Shown here: positions 17,712 to 26,421 of the stretch, piece by piece
Layout: each line of letters starts with the position of its first letter
Numbering within the stretch: the stretch's first letter is position 1
Assembly: GCA_029237915.1 (NCBI GenBank)
Contig: JAQWHD010000039.1
Location: forward strand, 1 to 64,000
Source of the DNA: Thalassotalea sp.
GTDB taxonomy: Bacteria > Pseudomonadota > Gammaproteobacteria > Enterobacterales > Alteromonadaceae
Reading direction: 5' to 3'
Length of the DNA stretch: 64,000 nucleotides
The notes under the pieces: generated by a model
What the model saw: only the letters and a program-made list of their open reading frames with translations
Told to the model about the DNA's origin: nothing
The model's database searches: none
Program-made: the position numbers and the translations under genes

Positions 17712-19994
17712 ATGCAAACCTTTAAGAAGAATGCTCTTAGCATGAGCATCAACGGCGCTTTACTGTCTGTAATCGCCTCATTTTCATCATCTACATTTGC
17801 TGCAGAAGAACAAGCAGTCGATACAAGCAAACTTGAAGTTATTGAAGTAACTGCACGTAAGCGTGTAGAGAACGCTCAAGAAGTTCCTGTATCAGTAACA
17901 GCATTACAAGGCGAAAAGCTTGCCGCTATCAGTTCTGGCGCTATGGACATTCGTTTTTTAAATGGCAGAGTTCCTAGCCTTTCAGTTGAATCATCATTTG
18001 GACGTACTTTTCCTCGTTTTTATATGCGCGGTTTAGGTAACTCTGACTTTGATTTAAATGCATCACAACCTGTATCACTTGTTGTAGACGATGTTGTTCA
18101 AGAAAATCCTATTTTAAAAGGTTTCCCTGTTTTTGATGTTGCACGAGTTGAAGCTCTTGGCGGTCCTCAAGGAACATTATTCGGTCGTAATACACCTGCA
18201 GGATTAGTTAAATTTGATTCTGTTAAACCATCACAAGACTTTGATGCATTTGTTTCAGTGTCATATGGTAGTAAAGAAACTTCAGATGTTAGAGCAGCCG
18301 TTGGTGGTGGTTTAACTGATAACCTTTCTGCTCGCATTTCTGTTTTAAATCAAGACCGTGCTAACTACATTGATAACAAAGCTCCAGGCTTTGAAGAAGA
18401 TGAAGTGTTGGGCGGTTATACAGACCAAGCTATGCGCCTACAATTCTTATACGAAGGTGATGACTTTAACGCCTTGTTTAACTATCACATGCGCGATTTA
18501 GATGGCGAACCTGTTGCTTTTTATGCGAATGCATTTAAACCAGGAAGCAATTCACTAGTAAGTGATTTTAACCGAGATACTGTTTATCACGACTCGGCTT
18601 CACGCGCTACTCAGCAGGTTGAAACTGAAGGCGCTAGCTTAAAACTTGATTTTGAGTTAGGTGATTACACTCTTACATCAATCACAGGATACGAAAGTGC
18701 TGAGCTATTCTCACGTGCCGATGTTGATGGTGGCTATGGTGCTGTTTACGCACCAATTATGGGGCCTGGTGTTATCACACTAGACTCTGAAACATCAGAT
18801 GCAATTCCAGATCATGAACAAATTACTCAAGAGTTTCGCGTAACAAGTAATTTAACAGGTGACTTTAACTACCAAGTCGGTGTGTTCTACTTCAGTGAAG
18901 ACCTAACAATTGAAAGTTACTCATACGATCCGTTATTTAGTGCCGGTGCAAAAACAGGTTATGTAATTCAAGAGCAAGAAACTACCGCATGGGCTGTTTT
19001 TGGTTCATTTGATTATGACTTTACTGAAAAAACTTCAGCTACGTTTGGCATTCGTTATTCAGATGATGATAAGGACTACTCAAACTTAAGAACTATAGCT
19101 CCTTTGAGTTGGTTACCACAGTTTCCACAACCTGAAAATGTTGCCGGTGAAGAAAGTGTTTCAGATTCACACGTTAGCTGGGATATCAGTGTAAGCCACA
19201 AGTACAGTGATGACGTTAACCTTTATGTTCGTGTTGCTGACACTTTTAGAGCGCCAAGTATTCAAGGTCGTTCATTATTTGCATGGGATGATGGTATTTC
19301 TGTTGCTGACTCTGAAACTATCTTATCGTTTGAAACTGGTGTTAAGTCAGATATTTTAGATGGTCGTGGTCGTGTTAACGCTTCTGTTTTTTATTACACA
19401 ATGGATGATCAACAACTAACTTCTGTTGGTGGTGATAGCAACACTGCACGTTTATTAAACGCCGATGAAACGGTAGGTTACGGTTTTGAGCTTGATTCAC
19501 AATTTATGGTTACTGATAATTTTTCAGTAACCTTTGGTACAAGCTATAACAATACATCGTTAAACGATTCTGGTTTATCTGTACCTGTATGTGCGCAATG
19601 TACAGTAACTAGTCCTCTTAATGCTAATGGTCAAGCAATTGTTGATGGCAATAGTTTACCTCATGCTCCTGAGTGGATTCATACATTTACTGCACGTTAC
19701 TCTCGTGAGATTGGTGAAGGTGAATTTTACATCTACACTGATTGGGCTTACCGTGATGAAATTAGTTTCTTCTTATATGAGTCTAAAGAGTTTACTGGTG
19801 ATTCATTATTAGAAGGTGGAGCACGAACAGGTTATTCTTGGGAAACTGATAGCCAAGAATACGATGTATCATTATTCGTTCGTAACATGACTGATGAGCA
19901 ACAAGCTATTGGTGCTGTCGATTTTACTAACAATACAGCCATTGTTAACGAAGAACGTTTTGTTGGTGCAGAGTTTAAAGTTAGTTTTTTCTAA
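17712..19994 (+). CDS. TonB-dependent outer-membrane receptor (likely nucleoside)
   Basis: This 760-residue outer-membrane protein has a signal peptide ending near A30 (SSSTFA-AEE), and a TonB-box-like LEVIEVTARK at 41-50. A plug domain with FYMRGLG and VEALGGPQGTLFGRN follows, then a long beta-barrel ending in the typical aromatic terminus FKVSFF. The plug says TonB-driven transport but not the substrate. The gene sits between deoB and deoD-add, in a run where the other neighbours handle nucleosides, so nucleoside uptake is the best inference. Vitamin or siderophore uptake cannot be excluded by sequence. A bidirectional terminator follows. Confidence 0.85.
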   Translation: MQTFKKNALSMSINGALLSVIASFSSSTFAAEEQAVDTSKLEVIEVTARKRVENAQEVPVSVTALQGEKLAAISSGAMDIRFLNGRVPSLSVESSFGRTFPRFYMRGLGNSDFDLNASQPVSLVVDDVVQENPILKGFPVFDVARVEALGGPQGTLFGRNTPAGLVKFDSVKPSQDFDAFVSVSYGSKETSDVRAAVGGGLTDNLSARISVLNQDRANYIDNKAPGFEEDEVLGGYTDQAMRLQFLYEGDDFNALFNYHMRDLDGEPVAFYANAFKPGSNSLVSDFNRDTVYHDSASRATQQVETEGASLKLDFELGDYTLTSITGYESAELFSRADVDGGYGAVYAPIMGPGVITLDSETSDAIPDHEQITQEFRVTSNLTGDFNYQVGVFYFSEDLTIESYSYDPLFSAGAKTGYVIQEQETTAWAVFGSFDYDFTEKTSATFGIRYSDDDKDYSNLRTIAPLSWLPQFPQPENVAGEESVSDSHVSWDISVSHKYSDDVNLYVRVADTFRAPSIQGRSLFAWDDGISVADSETILSFETGVKSDILDGRGRVNASVFYYTMDDQQLTSVGGDSNTARLLNADETVGYGFELDSQFMVTDNFSVTFGTSYNNTSLNDSGLSVPVCAQCTVTSPLNANGQAIVDGNSLPHAPEWIHTFTARYSREIGEGEFYIYTDWAYRDEISFFLYESKEFTGDSLLEGGARTGYSWETDSQEYDVSLFVRNMTDEQQAIGAVDFTNNTAIVNEERFVGAEFKVSFF

Positions 19995-20014
19995 GCTAAT
20001 TTAATCAACCCCAT

Positions 20015-20045
20015 TAAAAAAGGTTGCCTTGTGGCAACCTTTTTT
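20015..20045. terminator. Bidirectional terminator
   Basis: An 8-bp stem AGGTTGCC / GGCAACCT with loop TTGT is flanked by A and T runs. It sits between the convergent TonB receptor and deoD genes. Confidence 0.85.
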
Positions 20046-20098
20046 GTTTCTTAATCAATTCAGTAGAACAAATGATTAAGCGATATAGTCAACAGTGC

Positions 20099-20809
20099 TT
20101 ATTGTAACAATGTAGACTCTAATGCAATTTCCATCATATCTTTAAACGCTGTTTGGCGTAATTCAGAAGATAAGCTCTCACCGGTGCGAATATGATCACT
20201 CACGGTTAAAATTGCTAAAGCTTTTTTACCGTATTCTGCAGCAACGCCATACAAACCTGCAGCTTCCATCTCAACACCTAAAATGCCATGTTTTTCGATT
20301 AAGTCAAAAACTTGAGGAAGCGGTGTATAAAATAAATCGGCAGTAAATACGTTACCCACTTTTATGTCTTTACCAAGGTTTGCTGCAGCATCTGCGGCAT
20401 TTTTAAGTAAACCGTAATCTGCAATGGCAGCGAAATCATGGTTATTAAAGCGAGCACGGTTAACTGCTGAATCTGTACTAGCACCCATACCGATGATCAC
20501 ATCCATAACTTTTACACTTGGTGAAACAGCACCACAACTACCAATGCGAATAATATTTTCAACACCGTAGTCTTTATAAAGTTCTGTAGCATAGATAGAA
20601 ATTGATGGAACGCCCATGCCTGAACCCATAACGGTTAGACGTTTACCTTTGTAAGTGCCCGTGTAACCAAGCATGCCACGTACTTGGTTTACGCATACAG
20701 CGTCTTCTAAAAATGTTTCAGCGATAAATTTAGCTCTAAGTGGGTCACCCGGCATTAATACCGTATCTGCGATGTCGCCAACTTTTGCTTCAATATGTGG
20801 AGTTGCCAT
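20099..20809 (-). CDS. deoD: Purine nucleoside phosphorylase (DeoD type)
   Basis: This hexameric PNP converts purine (deoxy)ribonucleosides and phosphate to free base plus (deoxy)ribose 1-phosphate, the substrate of DeoB. The 236 residues match the trimer-of-dimers DeoD family, with MPGDPLRAK at 19-27, RIGSCGAV near 87, [11 protein letters not shown] and the base-contacting VSDH near 203. It is the downstream partner of add, 39 bases apart, which fits one transcript. Confidence 0.95.
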   Translation of the reverse strand: MATPHIEAKVGDIADTVLMPGDPLRAKFIAETFLEDAVCVNQVRGMLGYTGTYKGKRLTVMGSGMGVPSISIYATELYKDYGVENIIRIGSCGAVSPSVKVMDVIIGMGASTDSAVNRARFNNHDFAAIADYGLLKNAADAAANLGKDIKVGNVFTADLFYTPLPQVFDLIEKHGILGVEMEAAGLYGVAAEYGKKALAILTVSDHIRTGESLSSELRQTAFKDMMEIALESTLLQ

Positions 20810-20848
20810 TTAAATTTTACCTTATTTAATAATAAACGTTATCTTGCG

Positions 20849-21850
20849 TTAGCATTGAGCCTTTGCAGTAAGTAACGCTTGTTTTTCTGATGATGAAATA
20901 AATGCCGCATTTAATGCATTCATTTGTAGTTGTTCAAGTTGTTTATCTGTTAAGCCAACTATGTCTTTTGCTATTTTAAATTCGTGTTTAAGTTCAATAC
21001 CTTCAACCGCAGGATCGTCAGTATTTAAACAGACATTAATGCCATGTTGTAAAAATTGACTTATAGGGTGCTGCTTTATACTAGAGATTGTACCAGTTTG
21101 GTAATTAGAGGTTAAGCACGATTCTATGGTTATATTATTTTCTGCTAAATAATCCATTAATTTAGGATCTTCAATGCTTCTAACACCGTGGCCAATACGG
21201 GCAGCTTTTAGGTGGTTGATAGCATTCCAAACACTTATTGGCCCAGCAGCTTCACCGGCATGAATAGTCACTTGTAAGTTTGCTTGCTCAACTTGTTTAA
21301 ATTGCTCAGTAAATAACTCAGCTGGAAAATTATATTCATCGCCGGCTAAATCGATAGCGACTAATTTATCTTTATGAGCAAGCAGGGCGTTTAATTCTTG
21401 TTGGCAGGTATCAAGACCAAATGTTCGGCTTAAAATGCCAATTAAGTTAGCTTTAACATTAAAATCTTTACAACCTTGACGAACACCGTCAGCAACCGCA
21501 GCTACAACGTCTGCTGTATTAAGATTATGTGCCATAGCCATATAATGAGGTGAAAAACGCAGTTCAGCATAATCAATACCGGCTAAGGTTAAGTCTTCGA
21601 CATTTTCATAGGCAACACGTTTACAGTCGTCTAATGTTTTTAACACGTTAACGCCCCAATCAAGTTTTGCTAAGAACTCCATTAGATCATTAGCCTTATC
21701 GGTAATTTGCACGTGTTCGATAAAATCAGAAAAGTGGTTAACAGGTAAAGCAATTGAATTTTGTTCGGCTAATTGCCAAATAGTTTTGGCGCGAATATTA
21801 CCATCTAGGTGACGGTGTAAATCTATTAGCGGTAGATGTTTAGCTATCAT
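20849..21850 (-). CDS. add: Adenosine deaminase
   Basis: This zinc enzyme deaminates adenosine and deoxyadenosine to inosine forms, feeding DeoD. I place the start at an ATG with a GGA Shine-Dalgarno, which gives 333 residues, exactly the E. coli length; the open frame continues four codons further to a TTG. Zinc ligands H12 and H14 are in DLHRHLDGN. The catalytic HAGEAAG motif and the NTDDP aspartates follow. It precedes deoD in a likely two-gene operon. Confidence 0.94.
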   Translation of the reverse strand: MIAKHLPLIDLHRHLDGNIRAKTIWQLAEQNSIALPVNHFSDFIEHVQITDKANDLMEFLAKLDWGVNVLKTLDDCKRVAYENVEDLTLAGIDYAELRFSPHYMAMAHNLNTADVVAAVADGVRQGCKDFNVKANLIGILSRTFGLDTCQQELNALLAHKDKLVAIDLAGDEYNFPAELFTEQFKQVEQANLQVTIHAGEAAGPISVWNAINHLKAARIGHGVRSIEDPKLMDYLAENNITIESCLTSNYQTGTISSIKQHPISQFLQHGINVCLNTDDPAVEGIELKHEFKIAKDIVGLTDKQLEQLQMNALNAAFISSSEKQALLTAKAQC

Positions 21851-22059
21851 AGGTCTATCCAAAGGCTTTTTATTTATTAGGATTAAATATAGATTAAAAA
21901 CAAGGCGATTGTTGTTTTCAATTGTATTTATGGTTAAATTTTATATTTTTAGAGCAATTACTGCATTTTATCATTGGATTGAGTAGAAAACACTGTTAGA
22001 TTGAGGATCGGCTTCTGAAAAACCAGAATAATTAACAACCTTAGCGAAAAGAGAATACT

Positions 22060-23115
22060 ATGCTGTATCAAACTGATGACGTCCGTATAAATCAAATCAA
22101 AGAACTTTTACCTCCTGTTGCATTACTAGAGCGTTATCGTTCAACTGATAATGTAGCGCGCAGCGTTTTTGAAGGTCGTCAATCAATCAGCAATATCCTG
22201 AACAACAAAGACCAACGTTTATTAGTCGTTATTGGCCCTTGTTCTATTCACGATCCTATCGCGGCTATCGAATACGGTAAAAAATTAAATGAATTACGCA
22301 CTAAATATAAAGACAGTTTAGAAATTGTTATGCGTGTTTATTTTGAAAAACCAAGAACCACAGTTGGCTGGAAAGGCTTAATTAACGACCCATATTTAGA
22401 TGGTAGCTTCCATATTAATGATGGTTTACGTATTGGTCGTAAGTTGTTACTAGAATTAAATGAAATGGGTTTACCAACAGCGGGTGAATACTTAGATATG
22501 ATCACTCCGCAGTATATGGCTGACCTTATGTGTTGGGGCGCAATTGGCGCGCGTACAACTGAATCACAAGTACATCGCGAATTAGCGTCAGGTTTATCAT
22601 GTCCTGTTGGTTTTAAAAATGGTACTGATGGTACGATCAAAGTGGCGATTGATGCGATAGGTGCGGCGTCTGCACCACATCACTTTTTATCGGTAACCAA
22701 GTTAGGTAATTCTGCGATTGTGGAAACCAAAGGTAATCCAGATTGTCATATTATTTTACGTGGTGGCAAAGCGCCAAACTACCAAGCAGAACATGTTAAT
22801 GCAATTACAGAACAATTAGCCGCAAGTAAGTTACCAGAAAAAATCATGGTTGATTTTAGCCATGCTAACTCGAGCAAAAAATTCGAAAACCAAATGCTTG
22901 TTTGTGATGACGTCTGTGAGCAAATGAATAATGGCAACGAATCTATTTTCGGTGTTATGGTAGAAAGTCACTTAGTAGAAGGTCGTCAGGATCTTGTTGA
23001 AGGTGAAACGCTTACCTATGGACAAAGTGTTACTGATGCTTGTATTGGTTGGTCTGACACAGAAAAATTACTAGCAAGATTATCAAAGGCTTCACAGCAA
23101 CGTATTAATGGCTAA
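22060..23115 (+). CDS. aroG: DAHP synthase, AroG type
   Basis: This enzyme joins phosphoenolpyruvate and erythrose 4-phosphate in the first step of the shikimate pathway. The 351 residues match E. coli AroG closely from the N-terminus (YQTDDVRINQIKELLPPVA), which carries the phenylalanine-binding determinants. They also share VIGPCSIHDP, EKPRTTVGWKGL and KNGTDGT. A second DAHP synthase of AroH type is encoded near 34 kb. A DUF2750 gene starts 11 bases after the stop, so the two are co-transcribed. Confidence 0.93.
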   Translation: MLYQTDDVRINQIKELLPPVALLERYRSTDNVARSVFEGRQSISNILNNKDQRLLVVIGPCSIHDPIAAIEYGKKLNELRTKYKDSLEIVMRVYFEKPRTTVGWKGLINDPYLDGSFHINDGLRIGRKLLLELNEMGLPTAGEYLDMITPQYMADLMCWGAIGARTTESQVHRELASGLSCPVGFKNGTDGTIKVAIDAIGAASAPHHFLSVTKLGNSAIVETKGNPDCHIILRGGKAPNYQAEHVNAITEQLAASKLPEKIMVDFSHANSSKKFENQMLVCDDVCEQMNNGNESIFGVMVESHLVEGRQDLVEGETLTYGQSVTDACIGWSDTEKLLARLSKASQQRING

Positions 23116-23126
23116 AGGGGATATAT

Positions 23127-23513
23127 ATGACCTTAATCGATAAAAATAGTATTAACCTTTCAGACGAACAGCGCTATGAGTTGTTCATGCAAAGCTTAAT
23201 GTTGGAACGTGAAACTTGGATTTTAACCGATGAACACGGCGCGGTTATGCTTACTGAAGATGAAAATGACTACGTACCATTTTGGCCAAATAATGAAACA
23301 GCCGCACTTTGGGCTACTGATGAGTGGGATCACTGTAAGCCATTAAAGTTAAGTTTTGATGATTTAAAGAATAAATGGTTGCCAGGTATGGAAGAAGATG
23401 AATTATCTTTAATTATATTTCCAACCAAAGAGCTTTCAGGCCAGTTATTTTATCCATATGAGTTTGAGCAAATCTTAGATAAAAAATTAGCTAAGTTAGC
23501 TCGTAAAAATTAA
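23127..23513 (+). CDS. DUF2750 domain protein
   Basis: This 128-residue cytosolic protein has the DUF2750 pattern, with W-L-DE-G at the N-terminal end, FWP...A..WA..EW in the middle, and a W-LPG-EED-L-I-FP segment. Its function is unknown. An AAGGGG ribosome site lies in the 11-base gap from aroG, so expression is tied to aromatic synthesis. A terminator follows. Confidence 0.82.
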   Translation: MTLIDKNSINLSDEQRYELFMQSLMLERETWILTDEHGAVMLTEDENDYVPFWPNNETAALWATDEWDHCKPLKLSFDDLKNKWLPGMEEDELSLIIFPTKELSGQLFYPYEFEQILDKKLAKLARKN

Positions 23514-23533
23514 ACGTTAGCGTTTAATATATA

Positions 23534-23565
23534 AAGGCTCATTTATTTAAATGAGCCTTTTTTTT
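23534..23565 (+). terminator. Terminator of the aroG operon
   Basis: Perfect 11-base arms (AAGGCTCATTT and its complement) with a 4-base loop are followed by a run of T. Confidence 0.88.
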
Positions 23566-23606
23566 GGGCTTGTTTTGTCACTTTTGTTTAAAGCGCGATA
23601 AATATT

Positions 23607-23620
23607 TTGATTTAGATCAT
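23607..23620 (+). promoter_or_regulatory. FNR-like site upstream of a cytochrome gene
   Basis: TTGAT-TTAG-ATCAT matches the FNR/ANR consensus TTGAT-N4-ATCAA at nine of ten fixed positions. It lies about 125 bases before the cytochrome start. Oxygen-responsive control of a cytochrome is plausible. Confidence 0.55.
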
Positions 23621-23744
23621 AAAGGCTTAGTTTATATCAGCCAAAAATTAACCATCATCTATTGTTAATAATGTAGTGTTAACCTCTTTAATATTGCTTA
23701 AGAGGGCCCTAAAACATTATAAGATAACTTGATTGGAGGCTATT

Positions 23745-24194
23745 ATGAAATTTTTAATCGTTTGTGTATTTTCTCTTTTTGCCATTATGTTAACTAGTTG
23801 TGAGAAAGCACGAGATTCCCCTAGAGGTTTCAGTTTACCAGAAGGAGATTTAGATCAGGGAAAAGTTGCATTTGTAAAACATAAATGTAGTTCATGCCAT
23901 CAAATTACTGGAATTGAGCAGCCAGAAAGTCCAGAGTTTTCTATAAAACTAGGAGGGGAATCAACACAAGTAAAAACCTATGCTGATTTGCTTACTTCAA
24001 TTATTAACCCATCTCATAAAATTGCACGAGTTTATCCTTATGTTGAAGTTCATACAGAAGGTAAATCAAAAATGAAAAATTATAATGACGTACTGACCGT
24101 TACTGAATTGGTAGACTTAGTCACGTTTATACAGCCAAATTATGAACTACTTCCTTATCAACGAACAGATTATAGCTATTATGGCTATCAGTAG
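23745..24194 (+). CDS. Monohaem cytochrome c lipoprotein
   Basis: This 149-residue protein has a lipoprotein signal ending in MLTSC (C19) and one haem motif CSSCH at residues 48-52. A candidate sixth ligand methionine lies in SKMKNYNDVLT, in the usual position for class I cytochromes. It is anchored to a membrane facing the periplasm. The start is the ATG after GGAGG; a TTG four codons upstream is less likely. There are no oxidase or dehydrogenase neighbours, so its redox partner is unknown. An FNR-like box upstream suggests low-oxygen control. Confidence 0.85.
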   Translation: MKFLIVCVFSLFAIMLTSCEKARDSPRGFSLPEGDLDQGKVAFVKHKCSSCHQITGIEQPESPEFSIKLGGESTQVKTYADLLTSIINPSHKIARVYPYVEVHTEGKSKMKNYNDVLTVTELVDLVTFIQPNYELLPYQRTDYSYYGYQ

Positions 24195-24365
24195 TATTTC
24201 TGCATTAAATTCAAAGGTGATAATTTGACATTATGTTGTCGGTGTTGAAGACTAAAAATAGAGTTACAGAGCGCTAGATTGATCTGTAACTCTTGCCTTA
24301 TAGGTTTAAAAGCTAATTTTTCTGTGTGTGTAACGGTTAATTTTCACGCCTATAAATGTTGAATA

Positions 24366-24400
24366 TGTAGTGGCATACTAAATTTGGCCACCTAATTAGT
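24366..24400. repeat. Possible insertion-sequence end remnant, copy 1
   Basis: The 35 bases resemble 33184-33220 (25 of 35 aligned positions agree, sharing TGTAGTGG and CTAATT). The GGCA...TTGGCCAC pattern reminds me of IS21-type ends. No transposase remains nearby. Confidence 0.3.
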
Positions 24401-24467
24401 ACATGTTATTGCACCCCTGTTGGACTATTACCTAACCTTGGGGTTATCGTGGTTAACTATTTGGTAT

Positions 24468-26306
24468 CTATAAATACATCCAACTTAACAAAAATGATAA
24501 CGTAACCCACATAATGATGATTAACGGGATACCAACTCGCATAAAGTCGGAAAATTTATAACCGCCGGCGTTCATCACCAGCAAGTTAGTTTTATAAGCC
24601 ATGGGCGTTGCATAACTTAAGTTAGCCCCAAACAGAACCGCTAAAATAAAAGGTTCTACCGGAGCATTCAATTGTTGGGCAACAGATATAGCAATTGGTG
24701 TGCCTATAACCGCTGCAGCATTATTTGATACGATATTAGTCATTACGGCTAATAACAACATTAAGGCAGCAAGTATGCCAGACGGAGGTAGATTAAAGGC
24801 CATAGCAACAAACATTTGCGCCATATATTCAGCGCCGCCGGTTTTCATTAACGCCGCACCTAACGCCAGTGATGCTGCTACTATCATAATAACCTGACTA
24901 CTTAATGCGGAAGAAGCATCATCCCAATTGATACATTTAGTGGCGAGCAAGGCTAAAACGCCACAAATTGAACTCATCGCAATGGGCAAAATGCCAATTG
25001 CAGCAACTGTTACAACAGCAATTAAAATCCCTAATGCAAGTGGCGCTTTCTTTGAATGTGGTAAATCGGCTGCACCATCAATAATGAGCAAGCCACGCGC
25101 TGCTTTTAATACAGCTACTTGTTCATCATCACCTTGAACTAATAATACGTCACCGGTTTGTATTCGTACATTACCAATACTGCTGCGGCCGATGTCCATG
25201 GCTTTACCTTCGCGGTGCAGTGCTAAAACTGACACCCCAAAACGTTGCTTAAAGCTTACTTCTTTTAATGTTTTGCCATGCAAACCGGAAGCTTGGATCA
25301 CCACTATTTCAGCTAATGTTTGTTTGTCAGCAACTAAAGGATGGTTTTCATCAACGATATGTTTGCCGGCATATAAAGTGGCGTTTAAAACCGTCTCGTA
25401 TTCTTTAAGTTGGTCTGGTAAGTCTTTAACTTGCAATCGATCGCCTGCTTTAATTACCGTGTCAGGCAAAGGCATTACATTACGATAATCTGGACTGCGC
25501 TGGATAAATTCGATAGACATTTGATTGTCTGTCAGCTTTCTTATTTCAGCAACAGTTCTACCTACAGTTAAACTGTCGTCGCCAATATTTAAATAACCAC
25601 TGAATAAACGAGGTGAGGTATCAGGTAGAGAAGGGGTTCTCTTTGGCAATAAACGCGGTGCAACTAGCCAAAGATAGATAACCGCGATACCTGCAGCGAT
25701 CACTGCTGGTAAGGCAAAATCGAACATGCCAAATTTTCTAACACCCATATCACTTGCCACACTTACTACCAGTAAATTCGTGGATGTACCTATGGTTGTT
25801 GTCATGCCGCCAACCAATGTTGCTAAGCCCATAGGTAATAACATAGGTGAAGAGTCAGTTTTGGTCCGAATTGATACGCTGATCAAAATAGGTAAAAACA
25901 ATACGACAATAGGGGTGTTGTTAACGAATGCACTTAAAATACCTGCTACTAATAAAGTGATCAATAACGACAGCATTGGGCTTATTTTCCATAGTTTGGC
26001 TAAATTCCGCCCTATGGGTTCTAAAGCTCCGGTCCTAACCAATGCTTGGCCAATAATCATTAACGCACATACGGTAACTAACGCTTCATGACCAAAACCA
26101 AAAAATAAGGAAGAGGGCTCAAGGTGTTCTCCTGCAGCAGAGAATGGGAATACAGTAAATATTAATCCAAGTAAGGCTATAACAGCTAACGAAGATGTCT
26201 GTAATGGTATATCTTCTCTTCTGAAAAAATATAATGCGATAACAGTAATCAGCAACATGGCTAAAGCATGATTATTTGGTAGAGCAGGTATATTCAAAGT
26301 CGACAT
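24468..26306 (-). CDS. SLC13/DASS-type permease with two RCK_C domains
   Basis: This inner-membrane transporter of 612 residues has N-terminal and C-terminal membrane halves that flank a cytoplasmic insert at about 235-410. The insert contains two TrkA-C (RCK_C) folds, seen as repeats ending in KAGDRLQV near 287-293 and QTGDVLLVQG near 383-392. The SLC13 signature elements are VNNTPIV at 128-134 and TSTNLLV at 174-180, echoed by SNNAAAV in the second half. Relatives carry sulfate, dicarboxylates or other anions, and the substrate cannot be told. It stands alone between a cytochrome and an esterase gene. Confidence 0.85.
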   Translation of the reverse strand: MSTLNIPALPNNHALAMLLITVIALYFFRREDIPLQTSSLAVIALLGLIFTVFPFSAAGEHLEPSSLFFGFGHEALVTVCALMIIGQALVRTGALEPIGRNLAKLWKISPMLSLLITLLVAGILSAFVNNTPIVVLFLPILISVSIRTKTDSSPMLLPMGLATLVGGMTTTIGTSTNLLVVSVASDMGVRKFGMFDFALPAVIAAGIAVIYLWLVAPRLLPKRTPSLPDTSPRLFSGYLNIGDDSLTVGRTVAEIRKLTDNQMSIEFIQRSPDYRNVMPLPDTVIKAGDRLQVKDLPDQLKEYETVLNATLYAGKHIVDENHPLVADKQTLAEIVVIQASGLHGKTLKEVSFKQRFGVSVLALHREGKAMDIGRSSIGNVRIQTGDVLLVQGDDEQVAVLKAARGLLIIDGAADLPHSKKAPLALGILIAVVTVAAIGILPIAMSSICGVLALLATKCINWDDASSALSSQVIMIVAASLALGAALMKTGGAEYMAQMFVAMAFNLPPSGILAALMLLLAVMTNIVSNNAAAVIGTPIAISVAQQLNAPVEPFILAVLFGANLSYATPMAYKTNLLVMNAGGYKFSDFMRVGIPLIIIMWVTLSFLLSWMYL

Positions 26307-26421
26307 TCCATTTTAGTTTGATTTAAATTAAACAGTACAACAAATGATATAATTGCTAAGTGTAGTTTAAATTTTTCAATAAAAGCTACACATAGCAACA
26401 AACTAGTTAATAACTAACCAC

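Noticed and set aside
24261-24292. GAGTTACAG / CTGTAACTC hairpin after the cytochrome gene
   Set aside because: The loop is long and only scattered T follow. It may end the transcript, but the support is too weak to list.
25726-26091. Antisense open frames within the SLC13 permease gene
   Set aside because: Several short frames on the + strand mirror a membrane protein gene. They lack start signals and look like composition shadows.
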